NCBI GenBank assembly: GCA_017560855.1
Contig: JAFZEB010000061.1
Span: forward strand, 1 to 9,054
DNA: 9,054 nucleotides
Direction: 5' to 3'
Origin: Ruminiclostridium sp.
GTDB lineage: Bacteria; Bacillota; Clostridia; Oscillospirales; Oscillospiraceae
Shown: positions 1 through 5,364 of the stretch, piece after piece
Layout: every line of letters starts with the position of its first letter
How positions within the stretch are numbered: position 1 is the stretch's first letter
Made by a program: the position numbers and the translations under genes
The notes under the pieces: model-generated
Told to the model about the DNA's origin: nothing
The model's input: the letters and a program-made list of their open reading frames with translations, nothing else
Database searches by the model: none

Positions 1-1100
1 CCGGTGGTGTTCACCAGACGGACCACCCAGGCGTACACCACCATCTGCAGGCTGTAGGCCGCTGCCCAGTAGATGGTGAGGATGACGGCCACCTTCTGGG
101 GGGTGGCCCCGGGGAGCTTGGTGGGCAGGGTGAAGAGGGAGGGGGTGGAGATGAAGACCACAAAGCCCAGCAGGATGGCCGAGGTGGTGGCGATGGCCGG
201 AGACTTGGTGAGGATCATCAGGAAGAAGAGGGTAGACTGGGCGATGCCCGAGAACCGGAACAGGTTGATCTGCCGCTTGAGTTTCTTGGAGAGGATGATG
301 CCGATGATGGTGCCGGGGATGCCCGTCAGGGCGATCATCATGGAGATGAACTGGGAGTCCACGGTGAAGTCGGGGTTCAGGGGGAAGAGGTAGAGCATCA
401 CCGTGTAGAGCACCAGTCGGCCGGTCATGGTCAGCAGGAACTGGTAGAGGAAGGGCTCCTTGAAGCCGTCCTTATAGGTGTAGCTCTTCTCAGCCAGGCT
501 CTCTTTCTTGGTATCCTTGGGGGCGATGGGATAGTCCTTGCCCACGATCAGCCAGGCCACCAGGAAGACCACGCTGAAAATGCCATAGAAGAGGACCACG
601 GCACGCCAGTCACCCAGCCAGGCCCGGACGGGGTTGATGGTGAGCAGACCGATGAGGTTGCCCGTGTTGGGGCCGGCGTTGTTCAGCCCGATGAAAAGGG
701 AGTGGTGCTTGGCATCGAAGCAGTAGACCACGTAGGGGGTCATGCAGATCATAAGCACCGCGCCGCCGAAGCCCAGCAGGAACCGGGTCAGCACGAAGAA
801 ATACAGGCCGGTGGAGAAAGCACCCGCCACCACCGCGCCAATGAGCAGGCAGGAGAAGGCCACGGTCTTTTTGGGACCCAGCTTCACCAGGATCCAGGCA
901 GCCACGAAGTTGCCCAGGATCTTGGCCAGGGAGATGGCGTTGTTCACCGAGGAAGGGATATCGGTGCCGCCGAATTCGGAGACCATGTCGGGGGTGACGA
1001 TGGAACCGACCATCCAGGAGGCGCTGAAGAAGGAGTAGGCCAGGAAGAGCAGGATCTCAATGGCGAGACCCCGGCGGGGACTGATGACCTTGGGCTCCAT
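1..1100 (-). CDS. MFS transporter, C-terminus outside the window
   Basis: The minus-strand reading frame stays open from an ATG at 1100 to the window edge and gives 366 residues of a multi-pass membrane protein. It begins MEPKVISPRRGLAIEILLFL and shows a series of hydrophobic segments with a charged central loop (about residues 187-215), the layout of major facilitator superfamily transporters. A motif-A-like loop (LVKLGPKKTVAF, about 71-82) lies between helices 2 and 3, and RFLLGFGGA (about 106-114) fits helix 4. A GGAGGG ribosome binding site 7 nt upstream supports the start. Full MFS proteins have about 400-430 residues, so only the last one or two helices should be missing. The NAGPNTGNLIG stretch recalls the CynX/NarK-like part of the superfamily, but the substrate cannot be told. 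It is transcribed away from the lysis-like pair. Confidence 0.88.
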   Translation of the reverse strand, partial: MEPKVISPRRGLAIEILLFLAYSFFSASWMVGSIVTPDMVSEFGGTDIPSSVNNAISLAKILGNFVAAWILVKLGPKKTVAFSCLLIGAVVAGAFSTGLYFFVLTRFLLGFGGAVLMICMTPYVVYCFDAKHHSLFIGLNNAGPNTGNLIGLLTINPVRAWLGDWRAVVLFYGIFSVVFLVAWLIVGKDYPIAPKDTKKESLAEKSYTYKDGFKEPFLYQFLLTMTGRLVLYTVMLYLFPLNPDFTVDSQFISMMIALTGIPGTIIGIILSKKLKRQINLFRFSGIAQSTLFFLMILTKSPAIATTSAILLGFVVFISTPSLFTLPTKLPGATPQKVAVILTIYWAAAYSLQMVVYAWVVRLVNTT

Positions 1101-1159
1101 AAGGGGGCCCTCCTTTCCAAAATTTTGTAATGTGTTGGAAAAAGATGCTATACATTGAC

Positions 1160-1188
1160 AGTTTACACGTAAACACCATATCCGTCAA
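1160..1188 (-). promoter_or_regulatory. Candidate proximal promoter of the MFS gene
   Basis: On the minus strand TTGACG (1188-1183) is followed after 17 nt by TAAACT (1165-1160). This would give a leader of about 50 nt before the ATG at 1100. The palindrome at 1161-1174 overlaps the -10 box and spacer, a typical repressor position. Confidence 0.5.
1161..1174. promoter_or_regulatory. Operator-like palindrome GTTTAC-AC-GTAAAC
   Basis: A perfect 6-bp inverted repeat with a 2-nt spacer lies over the -10 region of the proximal MFS promoter. Size and position suit a transcription-factor operator. The regulator is not in the window. Confidence 0.4.
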
Positions 1189-1209
1189 GGAAAAGCCGTC
1201 CAAATCCCG

Positions 1210-1238
1210 AAAATAGGACACTGGGACTCTATCGTCAA
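1210..1238 (-). promoter_or_regulatory. Candidate distal promoter of the MFS gene
   Basis: On the minus strand TTGACG (1238-1233) is followed after exactly 17 nt by TATTTT (1215-1210). Its -35 box is identical to that of the proximal promoter, so the MFS gene may have tandem promoters. Confidence 0.4.
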
Positions 1239-1249
1239 ATTATTTTTTG

Positions 1250-1272
1250 AAACGTGTACGTTTGCGTACACG
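1250..1272. promoter_or_regulatory. Double palindrome between the MFS gene and the lysis-like pair
   Basis: CGTGTACG (1253-1260), TTTG, then CGTACACG (1265-1272) form a perfect 8-bp inverted repeat. Its left arm lies within a smaller palindrome, AAACGT-GT-ACGTTT (1250-1263). No T-run follows directly on either strand, so a terminator is unlikely and an operator is the better reading. TACACG followed by AAAC recurs in the palindrome at 1161-1174 (TACACGTAAAC against TACACGAAAC), so one regulator might bind both. No convincing plus-strand promoter for the gene at 1328 was seen between here and its start. Confidence 0.4.
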
Positions 1273-1327
1273 AAACCCGGTTTTTTCGCCTATTAGTAGA
1301 GACTACTTTTTTGAGGAGGGAAAACCC

Positions 1328-1519
1328 ATGAAGAAATTTTACGACCTGATCGACGTGAAGAGCATCGTCACCCTGGCCATGACCGGGGCGCTGATTGCCC
1401 TGCTGTTCTGTCCCGGTGGGGTGAATGCTGAGGCTCAGAACATCTTCTGCACGGCCTACGGCGCGGTCATCACCTACTTCTTCACCAAGCGGGACAACTG
1501 GGAGGAGGAAAAGGAATGA
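1328..1519 (+). CDS. Small holin-like membrane protein
   Basis: A 63-residue protein. A short N-terminal stretch (MKKFYDLIDVKSIV) precedes one or two hydrophobic segments (about residues 13-28 and 37-52) and a highly charged tail (KRDNWEEEKE). Small proteins of this pattern, often with a KSIVTL-like start to the first helix, sit next to endolysins in clostridial phages and are usually called putative holins. I infer that role here from size and context only. The ATG at 1328 is chosen because GAGGAGGG lies 7 nt upstream; an in-frame TTG at 1247 would add an unlikely basic leader and run through the palindrome at 1250-1272. Its stop codon shares ATGA with the start of the peptidase gene, so the two are probably translationally coupled. 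Confidence 0.7.
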   Translation: MKKFYDLIDVKSIVTLAMTGALIALLFCPGGVNAEAQNIFCTAYGAVITYFFTKRDNWEEEKE

Positions 1520-2283
1520 GTCAGCCGGTATCCTATCTCCAGACCGACCCCCGCTGGGGGAGTCTGGACTACTCCGCCCCGGGGGAGAAGACCACCATTG
1601 CTGCCTCCGGCTGCGGACCCACTGCCATGGCCATGGTCCTGGCCACCTGGGTGGACAAGACCGTGACTCCCAAGACAGAGTGCGCCTGGGCCCTGGCCCA
1701 CGGGTACAAAGCCCCCCGTCAGGGGACCTATTACGGGTACTTTGAGCCCGCCGGGGCCAGATATGGCCTGCAGGTCACCCGGCTGAACTGGACCAATCTC
1801 TACGGAAACGCCACCTCGGCCTACCACGCCCAGGTGAGGGATGCCCTGGACCGGGGAGACCTGGTCATTGCCTGCATGGGCAAGGGCCTGTGGACCAGCT
1901 CCGGTCACTATGTGCTGGTGTGGAAGGTGGAGGGGAACGTGGTGTCTATCAACGACCCGGCTTCCACCCGGTCCAGCCGGATCAGAGGGGACTGGAATTT
2001 GTTCCGGCAGCAGGTGAAATACTACTGGGTCATCGAAAAGCCCCAGGGAAAGGAGGAAACTATGGAAGGTTATGAGATCGTAAAGACCCTCACCGACCAG
2101 GAGGCCTATGAGCTTCTGGTGAAGGCCCAGCGCCACGCCCGGACCCTAACCGAGGCAGACTGGAGTCAGGCCGAGGGCTGGTGGCAGAAGGCGGAAGAGA
2201 GGAAGGTCCTCTCCGGCGGGCCGGAGGCCTTCGCCAAGCGGAGCGAGGTGGCGGCCATCCTGGGGAGACTGGGCCTGCTGTGA
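1516..2283 (+). CDS. C39-like (papain-fold) cysteine peptidase, endolysin-like
   Basis: A 255-residue protein with the signature of Peptidase_C39_2-type cysteine peptidases: ASGCGPTAMAMVL with the probable nucleophile Cys33, SSGHYVLVW with His131, and INDPA with Asp147. The motifs occupy residues 1-175. The C-terminal part (about 190-255) holds a stretch, WWQKAEERKVLSGG...KRSEVAAILGRLGLL, that resembles an SLH-like or wall-binding repeat of phage endolysins. No signal peptide is visible, which fits a cytoplasmic endolysin released by a holin and argues against an ordinary secreted hydrolase. AGGAGG-type sequence lies just upstream of the ATG, which overlaps the stop of the holin-like gene. 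The likely action is cutting peptidoglycan peptide bonds. A domesticated, non-phage use is possible. Confidence 0.82.
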   Translation: MSQPVSYLQTDPRWGSLDYSAPGEKTTIAASGCGPTAMAMVLATWVDKTVTPKTECAWALAHGYKAPRQGTYYGYFEPAGARYGLQVTRLNWTNLYGNATSAYHAQVRDALDRGDLVIACMGKGLWTSSGHYVLVWKVEGNVVSINDPASTRSSRIRGDWNLFRQQVKYYWVIEKPQGKEETMEGYEIVKTLTDQEAYELLVKAQRHARTLTEADWSQAEGWWQKAEERKVLSGGPEAFAKRSEVAAILGRLGLL

Positions 2284-2309
2284 GGGATCCGCCAAGGGCG
2301 TGACGGAAG

Positions 2310-2400
2310 AGGGGAATTGGCAAATGGGGATCACGATCGTCCGTTCTACCAGTTCCCCTCATCAGTCTGCTTCGCAGACAGCTTCTCCCCGGGGAGAAGC
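2310..2400. repeat. GC-rich palindromic repeat element
   Basis: Three nested inverted repeats fill this gap between genes. GAGGGGAATTGG (2310-2321) pairs with CCAGTTCCCCTC (2349-2360) with one mismatch. GTCTGC-TTC-GCAGAC lies at 2365-2379. A perfect 20-bp palindrome, GCTTCTCCCC/GGGGAGAAGC, lies at 2381-2400. The order (CCCCTC, a CTTCGC hairpin, then a CTCCCC hairpin) matches one half of the element at 4161-4308, so both belong to one repeat family. Such elements are recalled from Oscillospiraceae-type genomes; mobility is unproven. Confidence 0.55.
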
Positions 2401-2442
2401 CTTTGCCGTTGAGCTGCCGTAACCATGGGGCCACAGGCTTTT

Positions 2443-2450
2443 GCTATGCT
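2443..2450 (+). promoter_or_regulatory. Possible extended -10 promoter of the recombinase gene
   Basis: TGC followed directly by TATGCT forms an extended -10 box about 30 nt before the recombinase start. No good -35 hexamer sits at the right distance, so support is modest. Confidence 0.3.
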
Positions 2451-2480
2451 GAAAGGAACTTGTTCGGAAGGAGGATTTCT

Positions 2481-3107
2481 ATGGAAGCAGGGAATGTGTA
2501 TGGATACATCCGGGTCTCCAGTGTGGACCAGAACGAAGACCGTCAGCGGCTGGCCATGGCCCAGGCGGGGGTGAAGCCCCCGAACCTGTATGTGGATAAG
2601 CAGTCCGGCAAGGACTTTCAGCGGCCCCAGTACCAGCGGCTGGTCCGGCGGCTGCGGCCGGGGGACCTTCTGTATGTGCTGAGCATCGACCGGCTGGGGC
2701 GGAACTACGAGGACATCCAAAGCCAGTGGCGGGTCCTCACCAAGGAGATCGGGGTGGACATCTGCGTGCTGGATATGCCTCTGCTGGACACCCGGAACGG
2801 CAAGGACCTGATGGGGACCTTTATCGCCGATCTGGTCCTGCAGATCCTGTCCTTTGTGGCCCAGAACGAGCGGGAGAACATCCATACCCGCCAGGCCCAG
2901 GGGATCGCCGCCGCCAAGGCCCGTGGGGTGCAGTTTGGCCGACCCAGTCAGAGCGTACCCCGGGAGTTCGTCCAGGTGGTGCGGGACTGGGAGGGGGAGA
3001 AGATCACCTTCCAGGAGGCCCTCCGCCGGACCGGCCTCTGCCGGGCCACCTTCTACCGGCGGCTCCGGGAGTTCCGGGACACGGTGGGGGAGGAGAGAAG
3101 ACGGTAA
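2481..3107 (+). CDS. Serine recombinase of the resolvase/invertase family
   Basis: A 208-residue protein of the usual size of small resolvases and DNA invertases (180-210). The N-terminal catalytic domain carries YGYIRVSS with nucleophile Ser13, the SIDRLGRN motif (residues 68-75) with conserved arginines, and QNERENIHTRQAQGIAAAKARG (about 128-149), the long helix leading to the DNA-binding part. The C-terminus (about 174-198, ITFQEAL...CRATFYRRL) is a helix-turn-helix. The ATG at 2481 is preferred over an upstream in-frame ATG at 2403 because AAGGAGG lies 6 nt before it and homology begins here. A terminator follows at once, and beyond it lie two palindromes with 2-nt cores in opposite orientation, the geometry expected of serine-invertase crossover sites. 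I infer that it inverts that segment. It could instead be a phage or transposon resolvase. Confidence 0.93.
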   Translation: MEAGNVYGYIRVSSVDQNEDRQRLAMAQAGVKPPNLYVDKQSGKDFQRPQYQRLVRRLRPGDLLYVLSIDRLGRNYEDIQSQWRVLTKEIGVDICVLDMPLLDTRNGKDLMGTFIADLVLQILSFVAQNERENIHTRQAQGIAAAKARGVQFGRPSQSVPREFVQVVRDWEGEKITFQEALRRTGLCRATFYRRLREFRDTVGEERRR

Positions 3108-3117
3108 CAACAGCGCA

Positions 3118-3156
3118 GGGTGTGTCATCTTCCAGTGGTGACACGCCCTCTTTTTT
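3118..3156 (+). terminator. Rho-independent terminator of the recombinase gene
   Basis: GGGTGTGTCA (3118-3127) pairs with TGACACGCCC (3139-3148), ten pairs with one G-U, across an 11-nt loop and is followed by TCTTTTTT. It lies 11 nt past the recombinase stop and would insulate the switch region from recombinase transcription. Confidence 0.85.
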
Positions 3157-3166
3157 CGCAAAAAAG

Positions 3167-3208
3167 AAAATAAGGTCTCAAAAGGTGTACCTTTTGAGAC
3201 CTTATTTT
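3167..3208. repeat. Perfect 20-bp palindrome with GT core: putative recombinase site 1
   Basis: The arms at 3167-3186 and 3189-3208 are perfect reverse complements around the dinucleotide GT (3187-3188). Small serine recombinases cut with a 2-nt stagger at the centre of such near-palindromic sites, and the non-symmetric dinucleotide sets site polarity. The inner sequence CAAAAGGTGTACCTTTTGAGAC (3179-3200, split here as CAAAAGGT-GT-ACCTTTTGAGAC) recurs inverted at site 2. An alternative reading is a bidirectional terminator, since A-rich and T-rich ends flank a stem on both strands. It could do both, and on the minus strand it would stop the leftward promoter inside the segment. Confidence 0.7.
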
Positions 3209-3218
3209 TGTACACTTA

Positions 3219-3247
3219 ATTATATATCAAGACACAAAACAATGCAA
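3219..3247 (-). promoter_or_regulatory. Leftward promoter inside the invertible segment
   Basis: On the minus strand TTGCAT (3247-3242) is followed after 17 nt by a perfect TATAAT (3224-3219). In the present orientation it fires into the site 1 hairpin and its T-rich flank, which should end the transcript early. After inversion it would face the gene at 3388. Confidence 0.5.
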
Positions 3248-3265
3248 GGGTTTTGTGCGTTTTTT
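3233..3265 (+). terminator. Terminator-like hairpin inside the invertible segment
   Basis: CACAAAAC (3233-3240) pairs with GTTTTGTG (3250-3257) across a 9-nt loop and is followed by CGTTTTTT. On the plus strand it could block read-through into the rightward promoter. It also overlaps the leftward promoter's spacer and -35, so it may instead be a regulatory palindrome. Confidence 0.4.
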
Positions 3266-3272
3266 GATGAAT

Positions 3273-3300
3273 TTGACAAAAGAGCTGCCATATATATTCT
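3273..3300 (+). promoter_or_regulatory. Rightward promoter driving the secreted stalk/NPCBM-like protein
   Basis: A consensus TTGACA (3273-3278) is followed after 16 nt by TATTCT (3295-3300); a TATATT overlaps at shorter spacing. Transcription would begin near 3307, pass through site 2 and give a leader of about 80 nt before the ATG at 3388. Confidence 0.5.
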
Positions 3301-3311
3301 GTTGGCACAAA

Positions 3312-3338
3312 GTCTCAAAAAGTACACTTTTTGGAATC
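3312..3338. repeat. Imperfect palindrome with AC core: putative recombinase site 2
   Basis: The arm GTCTCAAAAAGT (3312-3323), core AC (3324-3325) and arm ACTTTTTGGAATC (3326-3338) form a palindrome that is perfect for eight bases next to the core and decays on the right. Read on the minus strand, its core is GT and it aligns with site 1 as an inverted copy. Confidence 0.65.
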
Positions 3339-3387
3339 GATCCGACGAAAAGGCCTTATGAAAAAACGATGAAAAGGAGAAAGAACC

Positions 3388-4119
3388 ATGAAACAGAAAG
3401 GCAAACTGGCCGCCGCATTCGCTGCCGGCATCGTGGCTACCCTGATGGTGAGCATGCTGGTCATCCCCGGCTTCGCCGCCACCGTGGCCAACACCATCAC
3501 CGTCCACACCGGTATTTCCATTCAGGTGGATGGCGAGGAGTTCACCCCCACCGACGTCAACGGCAACGAGGTGGAACCCCTGCTGTACAAGGGCACCACC
3601 TACCTGCCTGTCCGTGCCGTGAGCGGCCTGTTCGGCACCCCCATTGACTGGGATCAGGAGACCGCCGCCGTCCTGCTTGGTGCACAGCCCGGCCAGGAGA
3701 TGCCCCTGAACCTCTTCCCCATGACAGCCAGCGAGAACATGGTCATGCTCACCGGCGAAGCCGCCAAGTTCACCAACGCCGCCGGTGAGGAACGCACTCC
3801 CTTCAACCGCCTGGATGGCTCTGAGCTGTGGTGCGGCGCACACTACCAGCTGGACGGCAAGTACACCACCCTGAAGGGCATCTTCGAGTCCTATCCCTTC
3901 GGTGACAACATGGACTCCCGCTTTGAACTGTACGTTGGCGGCTTCACCTTCGAAGGGGAAGAGATCCAGCTCTTTAACGAAATCGTCCACCTGGGCGACC
4001 CCGCCATGGAGATTGAACTGGATGTGTCCGGTCTGGCCGGCGTTGCCATCTGGGGCTACGGCCTGGATGACAACGGCAACGGCGCCTTCTACGACATCAC
4101 TCTGACCGCTGCTGAATAA
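3388..4119 (+). CDS. Secreted protein with stalk domain and NPCBM-like domain
   Basis: A 243-residue exported protein. The N-terminus (MKQKGKLAAAFAAGIVATLMV...GFAATVA) is a signal peptide with likely cleavage near residues 30-35. Residues 38-98 match the copper-amine-oxidase N-terminal-like stalk domain: ITVHTGISIQVDGEEFTP, LLYKGTTYLPVRAVSGLFG and DWDQETAAVLL. The C-terminal half (about 145-241: LDGKYTTLKG...MEIELDVSGLAGVAIW...FYDITLT) resembles the NPCBM/NEW2 carbohydrate-binding-like fold. The pair is common in Firmicutes surface proteins. A wall- or glycan-binding role is inferred; no catalytic motif is seen. AAGGAG lies 8 nt before the ATG. The gene lies just beyond the putative invertible promoter, which suggests on/off expression. 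There is no clear terminator directly after the stop; the next is at 4351. Confidence 0.85.
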   Translation: MKQKGKLAAAFAAGIVATLMVSMLVIPGFAATVANTITVHTGISIQVDGEEFTPTDVNGNEVEPLLYKGTTYLPVRAVSGLFGTPIDWDQETAAVLLGAQPGQEMPLNLFPMTASENMVMLTGEAAKFTNAAGEERTPFNRLDGSELWCGAHYQLDGKYTTLKGIFESYPFGDNMDSRFELYVGGFTFEGEEIQLFNEIVHLGDPAMEIELDVSGLAGVAIWGYGLDDNGNGAFYDITLTAAE

Positions 4120-4160
4120 TTATTGCCACGCTAAAAACGATCGCTGCAAAATCAGGAAAG

Positions 4161-4308
4161 GCTCCCCTTTAGAGGGGAGCTGGATGCGAAGCAGCCTGAG
4201 GGGTGTTGACCTGGGATAAAACTGTCGTGTCGGTACGACAGCATACCCTTAGTTCCCGCACCCCTCCGACTTCGGCAAAGCCGAAGCCACCTCCCCTCGC
4301 AGGGGAGG
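4161..4308. repeat. Multi-hairpin palindromic repeat element (REP/MITE-like)
   Basis: Five inverted repeats are packed into 148 bp. Terminal hairpins are GCTCCCCT-TTAG-AGGGGAGC (4161-4180) and CCTCCCCT-CGC-AGGGGAGG (4290-4308). Inner hairpins are CTGTCGT/ACGACAG (4222-4241) and CTTCGGC-AAA-GCCGAAG (4270-4286). A long-range pairing joins GAGGGGTG (4198-4205) to CACCCCTC (4259-4266). The two ends are imperfect inverted copies of one another, and half of the pattern recurs at 2310-2400. No coding sequence is supported. It may be a non-autonomous mobile element or a dispersed structured repeat. Confidence 0.6.
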
Positions 4309-4350
4309 CAGAGTTCTTCACGCAGCCATATTCTTTGCAAGACGAAAGAA

Positions 4351-4376
4351 GCGGAGCCGAAAGGCTCCGCTTTTTT
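4351..4376. terminator. Bidirectional terminator
   Basis: GCGGAGCC-GAAA-GGCTCCGC (4351-4370) is a strong 8-bp stem with a tetraloop, followed on the plus strand by TTTTTT (4371-4376) and on the minus strand by TTCTTTC. It ends transcription from the left and, on the other strand, that of murI, whose TAA stop overlaps the T-run. Confidence 0.88.
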
Positions 4377-5148
4377 AATACTCCAAATTGTAAAGCTCCC
4401 AGCATTTGGCCACCATCTCCGGGCGGCTATTGAGGAAGGTCACCTGGCCGGGGGTCTCCCGTTGGGAGAGAAGTCCGGCATTCTCCAGCTGGCGCTTCAG
4501 CTGGCGGGCGGTGCCGTCGCTGCCGTCGATGATCTCTACCGGGCGGCCGAAATTTTTTCGGATGGCCGACCGGACGAAGGGGTAGTGGGTGCAGCCCAGG
4601 ACAATGTACTCCACGCTGCAGTGGCGGAAGGGAAGGAAGAGGGTCTGGAGGTAGTCGTCCATGACTTCGTCCTCCATGTGTCCCTGCTCCACCAGCTCGG
4701 CCAGCCCCTTGCAGGGGAGGGAGATCACATTGGCCTGGTCGCAGAAGGCGGCGGCCAGTTTCTGGTACTTGTCCTCTTGGATGGTGAGAGGGGTGGCCAT
4801 CACCAGGACGGAGGAGCTGTTGTGGGCCTGGGCGGCGGGCTTCACGGCCGGTTCGATGCCGATGATGGGCATTTGGGGGTGCTTGTCCCGCAGAAGGGTA
4901 ATGGCAGCGCTGGTGGCGGTGTTGCAGGCCACCACCACGGCCTTGACCCCCTGGGCAATGAGGCCGTCGATGGCCTGAATGGTCAGATCCCGGACGGTTT
5001 CCAGGGACTTTTCCCCGTAGGGGGCGTTGACGGAATCCCCAAAATAGAGGAAATCCTCCCGGGGCAGCAGGGCTGTGCAGGCCCGCAGCACACTGATGCC
5101 TCCCAGGCCGGAGTCAAAGAAGCCAATGGGGCGGTTTTGCGTATCCAC
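4375..5148 (-). CDS. murI: Glutamate racemase
   Basis: A 257-residue protein of normal length for MurI, which interconverts L- and D-glutamate in the cytoplasm to supply D-glutamate for peptidoglycan. The landmarks are all present: IGFFDSGLGGISVL with Asp12 and Ser13, YFGDSVNAPYG (about 35-45), the first catalytic cysteine in ACNTATS (Cys75), and the second in LGCTHYP (Cys186, with His188). The start is a GTG at 5148, preceded by AAAGGAGGG with a 6-nt gap. No ATG fits as well. It is divergent from the SLH-SGNH operon and stands alone, ending in the bidirectional terminator. Confidence 0.96.
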   Translation of the reverse strand: MDTQNRPIGFFDSGLGGISVLRACTALLPREDFLYFGDSVNAPYGEKSLETVRDLTIQAIDGLIAQGVKAVVVACNTATSAAITLLRDKHPQMPIIGIEPAVKPAAQAHNSSSVLVMATPLTIQEDKYQKLAAAFCDQANVISLPCKGLAELVEQGHMEDEVMDDYLQTLFLPFRHCSVEYIVLGCTHYPFVRSAIRKNFGRPVEIIDGSDGTARQLKRQLENAGLLSQRETPGQVTFLNSRPEMVAKCWELYNLEY

Positions 5149-5181
5149 ACAGATCCCTCCTTTTGTTTTTGGCTAACCTAT

Positions 5182-5190
5182 AGTATACCA
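5182..5190 (-). promoter_or_regulatory. murI: Extended -10 promoter of murI
   Basis: On the minus strand TGG directly precedes TATACT (5187-5182), an extended -10 box about 35 nt before the GTG start. A weak TGGCAT lies 17 nt further upstream as a possible -35. Confidence 0.5.
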
Positions 5191-5325
5191 CCTTTTCCGC
5201 CGGGATGCCACAGGATTTTTCCAAAAGAGCCACGGGAGGGGGGATCCCTCTTGCCCCATGAGGGAGAGGAAGACGGCGGGATCTGTGGGGAGAAAAGGGG
5301 AAAAAGGGTGAAAAATGATGCGCTT

Positions 5326-5354
5326 TTGGTGCAGAAGATTTTGTAAAATATTAA
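5326..5354 (+). promoter_or_regulatory. Possible promoter of the SLH-SGNH operon
   Basis: TTGGTG (5326-5331) and TATTAA (5349-5354) are separated by 17 nt in an AT-rich stretch before the first gene of the operon. Both hexamers are weak. The upstream part, 5217-5310, is purine-rich with short inverted repeats and shows no gene. Confidence 0.3.
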
Positions 5355-5364
5355 GACCTCTGCC

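Larger units (their letters stand above)
3179..3333. other. Putative invertible promoter segment (phase-variation switch)
   Basis: Inverted repeats at 3179-3200 and 3312-3333 match at 20 of 22 positions. The two mismatches are symmetric within the palindromic site, one in each arm. They enclose 111 bp of AT-rich DNA. The cores are GT on the left and AC on the right of the top strand, which is inverted polarity, so strand exchange would flip about 135 bp rather than delete it. Inside lie a rightward promoter (TTGACA-16-TATTCT), a leftward promoter (TTGCAT-17-TATAAT) and a hairpin with a T-run. A serine recombinase gene lies just upstream and a secreted-protein gene starts about 55 bp past the right repeat. 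The layout is that of an inverton; inversion itself cannot be seen in one sequence. Confidence 0.62.

Noticed and set aside
702..1130. Plus-strand frames in the left 1.1 kb
   Set aside because: The minus strand codes for a convincing MFS transporter over the same bases; the plus-strand products are His/Gln/Gly-rich shadows.
1247..1327. Upstream in-frame TTG start for the holin-like gene
   Set aside because: It has no ribosome binding site and would translate the palindrome at 1250-1272 into a basic leader. The ATG at 1328 has GAGGAGGG at the right distance.
3358..3372. Four-codon reading frame (MKKR) before the gene at 3388
   Set aside because: It ends 15 nt before the real start and has no clear ribosome binding site of its own. 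A chance ATG is more likely than a leader peptide.
2346..3990. Long minus-strand frames opposite the recombinase and the stalk/NPCBM-like gene
   Set aside because: Both are shadows of well-supported plus-strand genes. One also runs through the terminator and site 1.
5230..5300. Possible third copy of the palindromic repeat
   Set aside because: CCCTC/GAGGG and GATCCC/GGGATC can pair, but the order and the CTTCGC and CTCCCCT hairpins of the other copies are missing.
4462..5346. 294-residue open frame on the plus strand
   Set aside because: It lies antisense to murI, whose catalytic motifs are intact, and shows only low-complexity Gly/Val/His-rich sequence.
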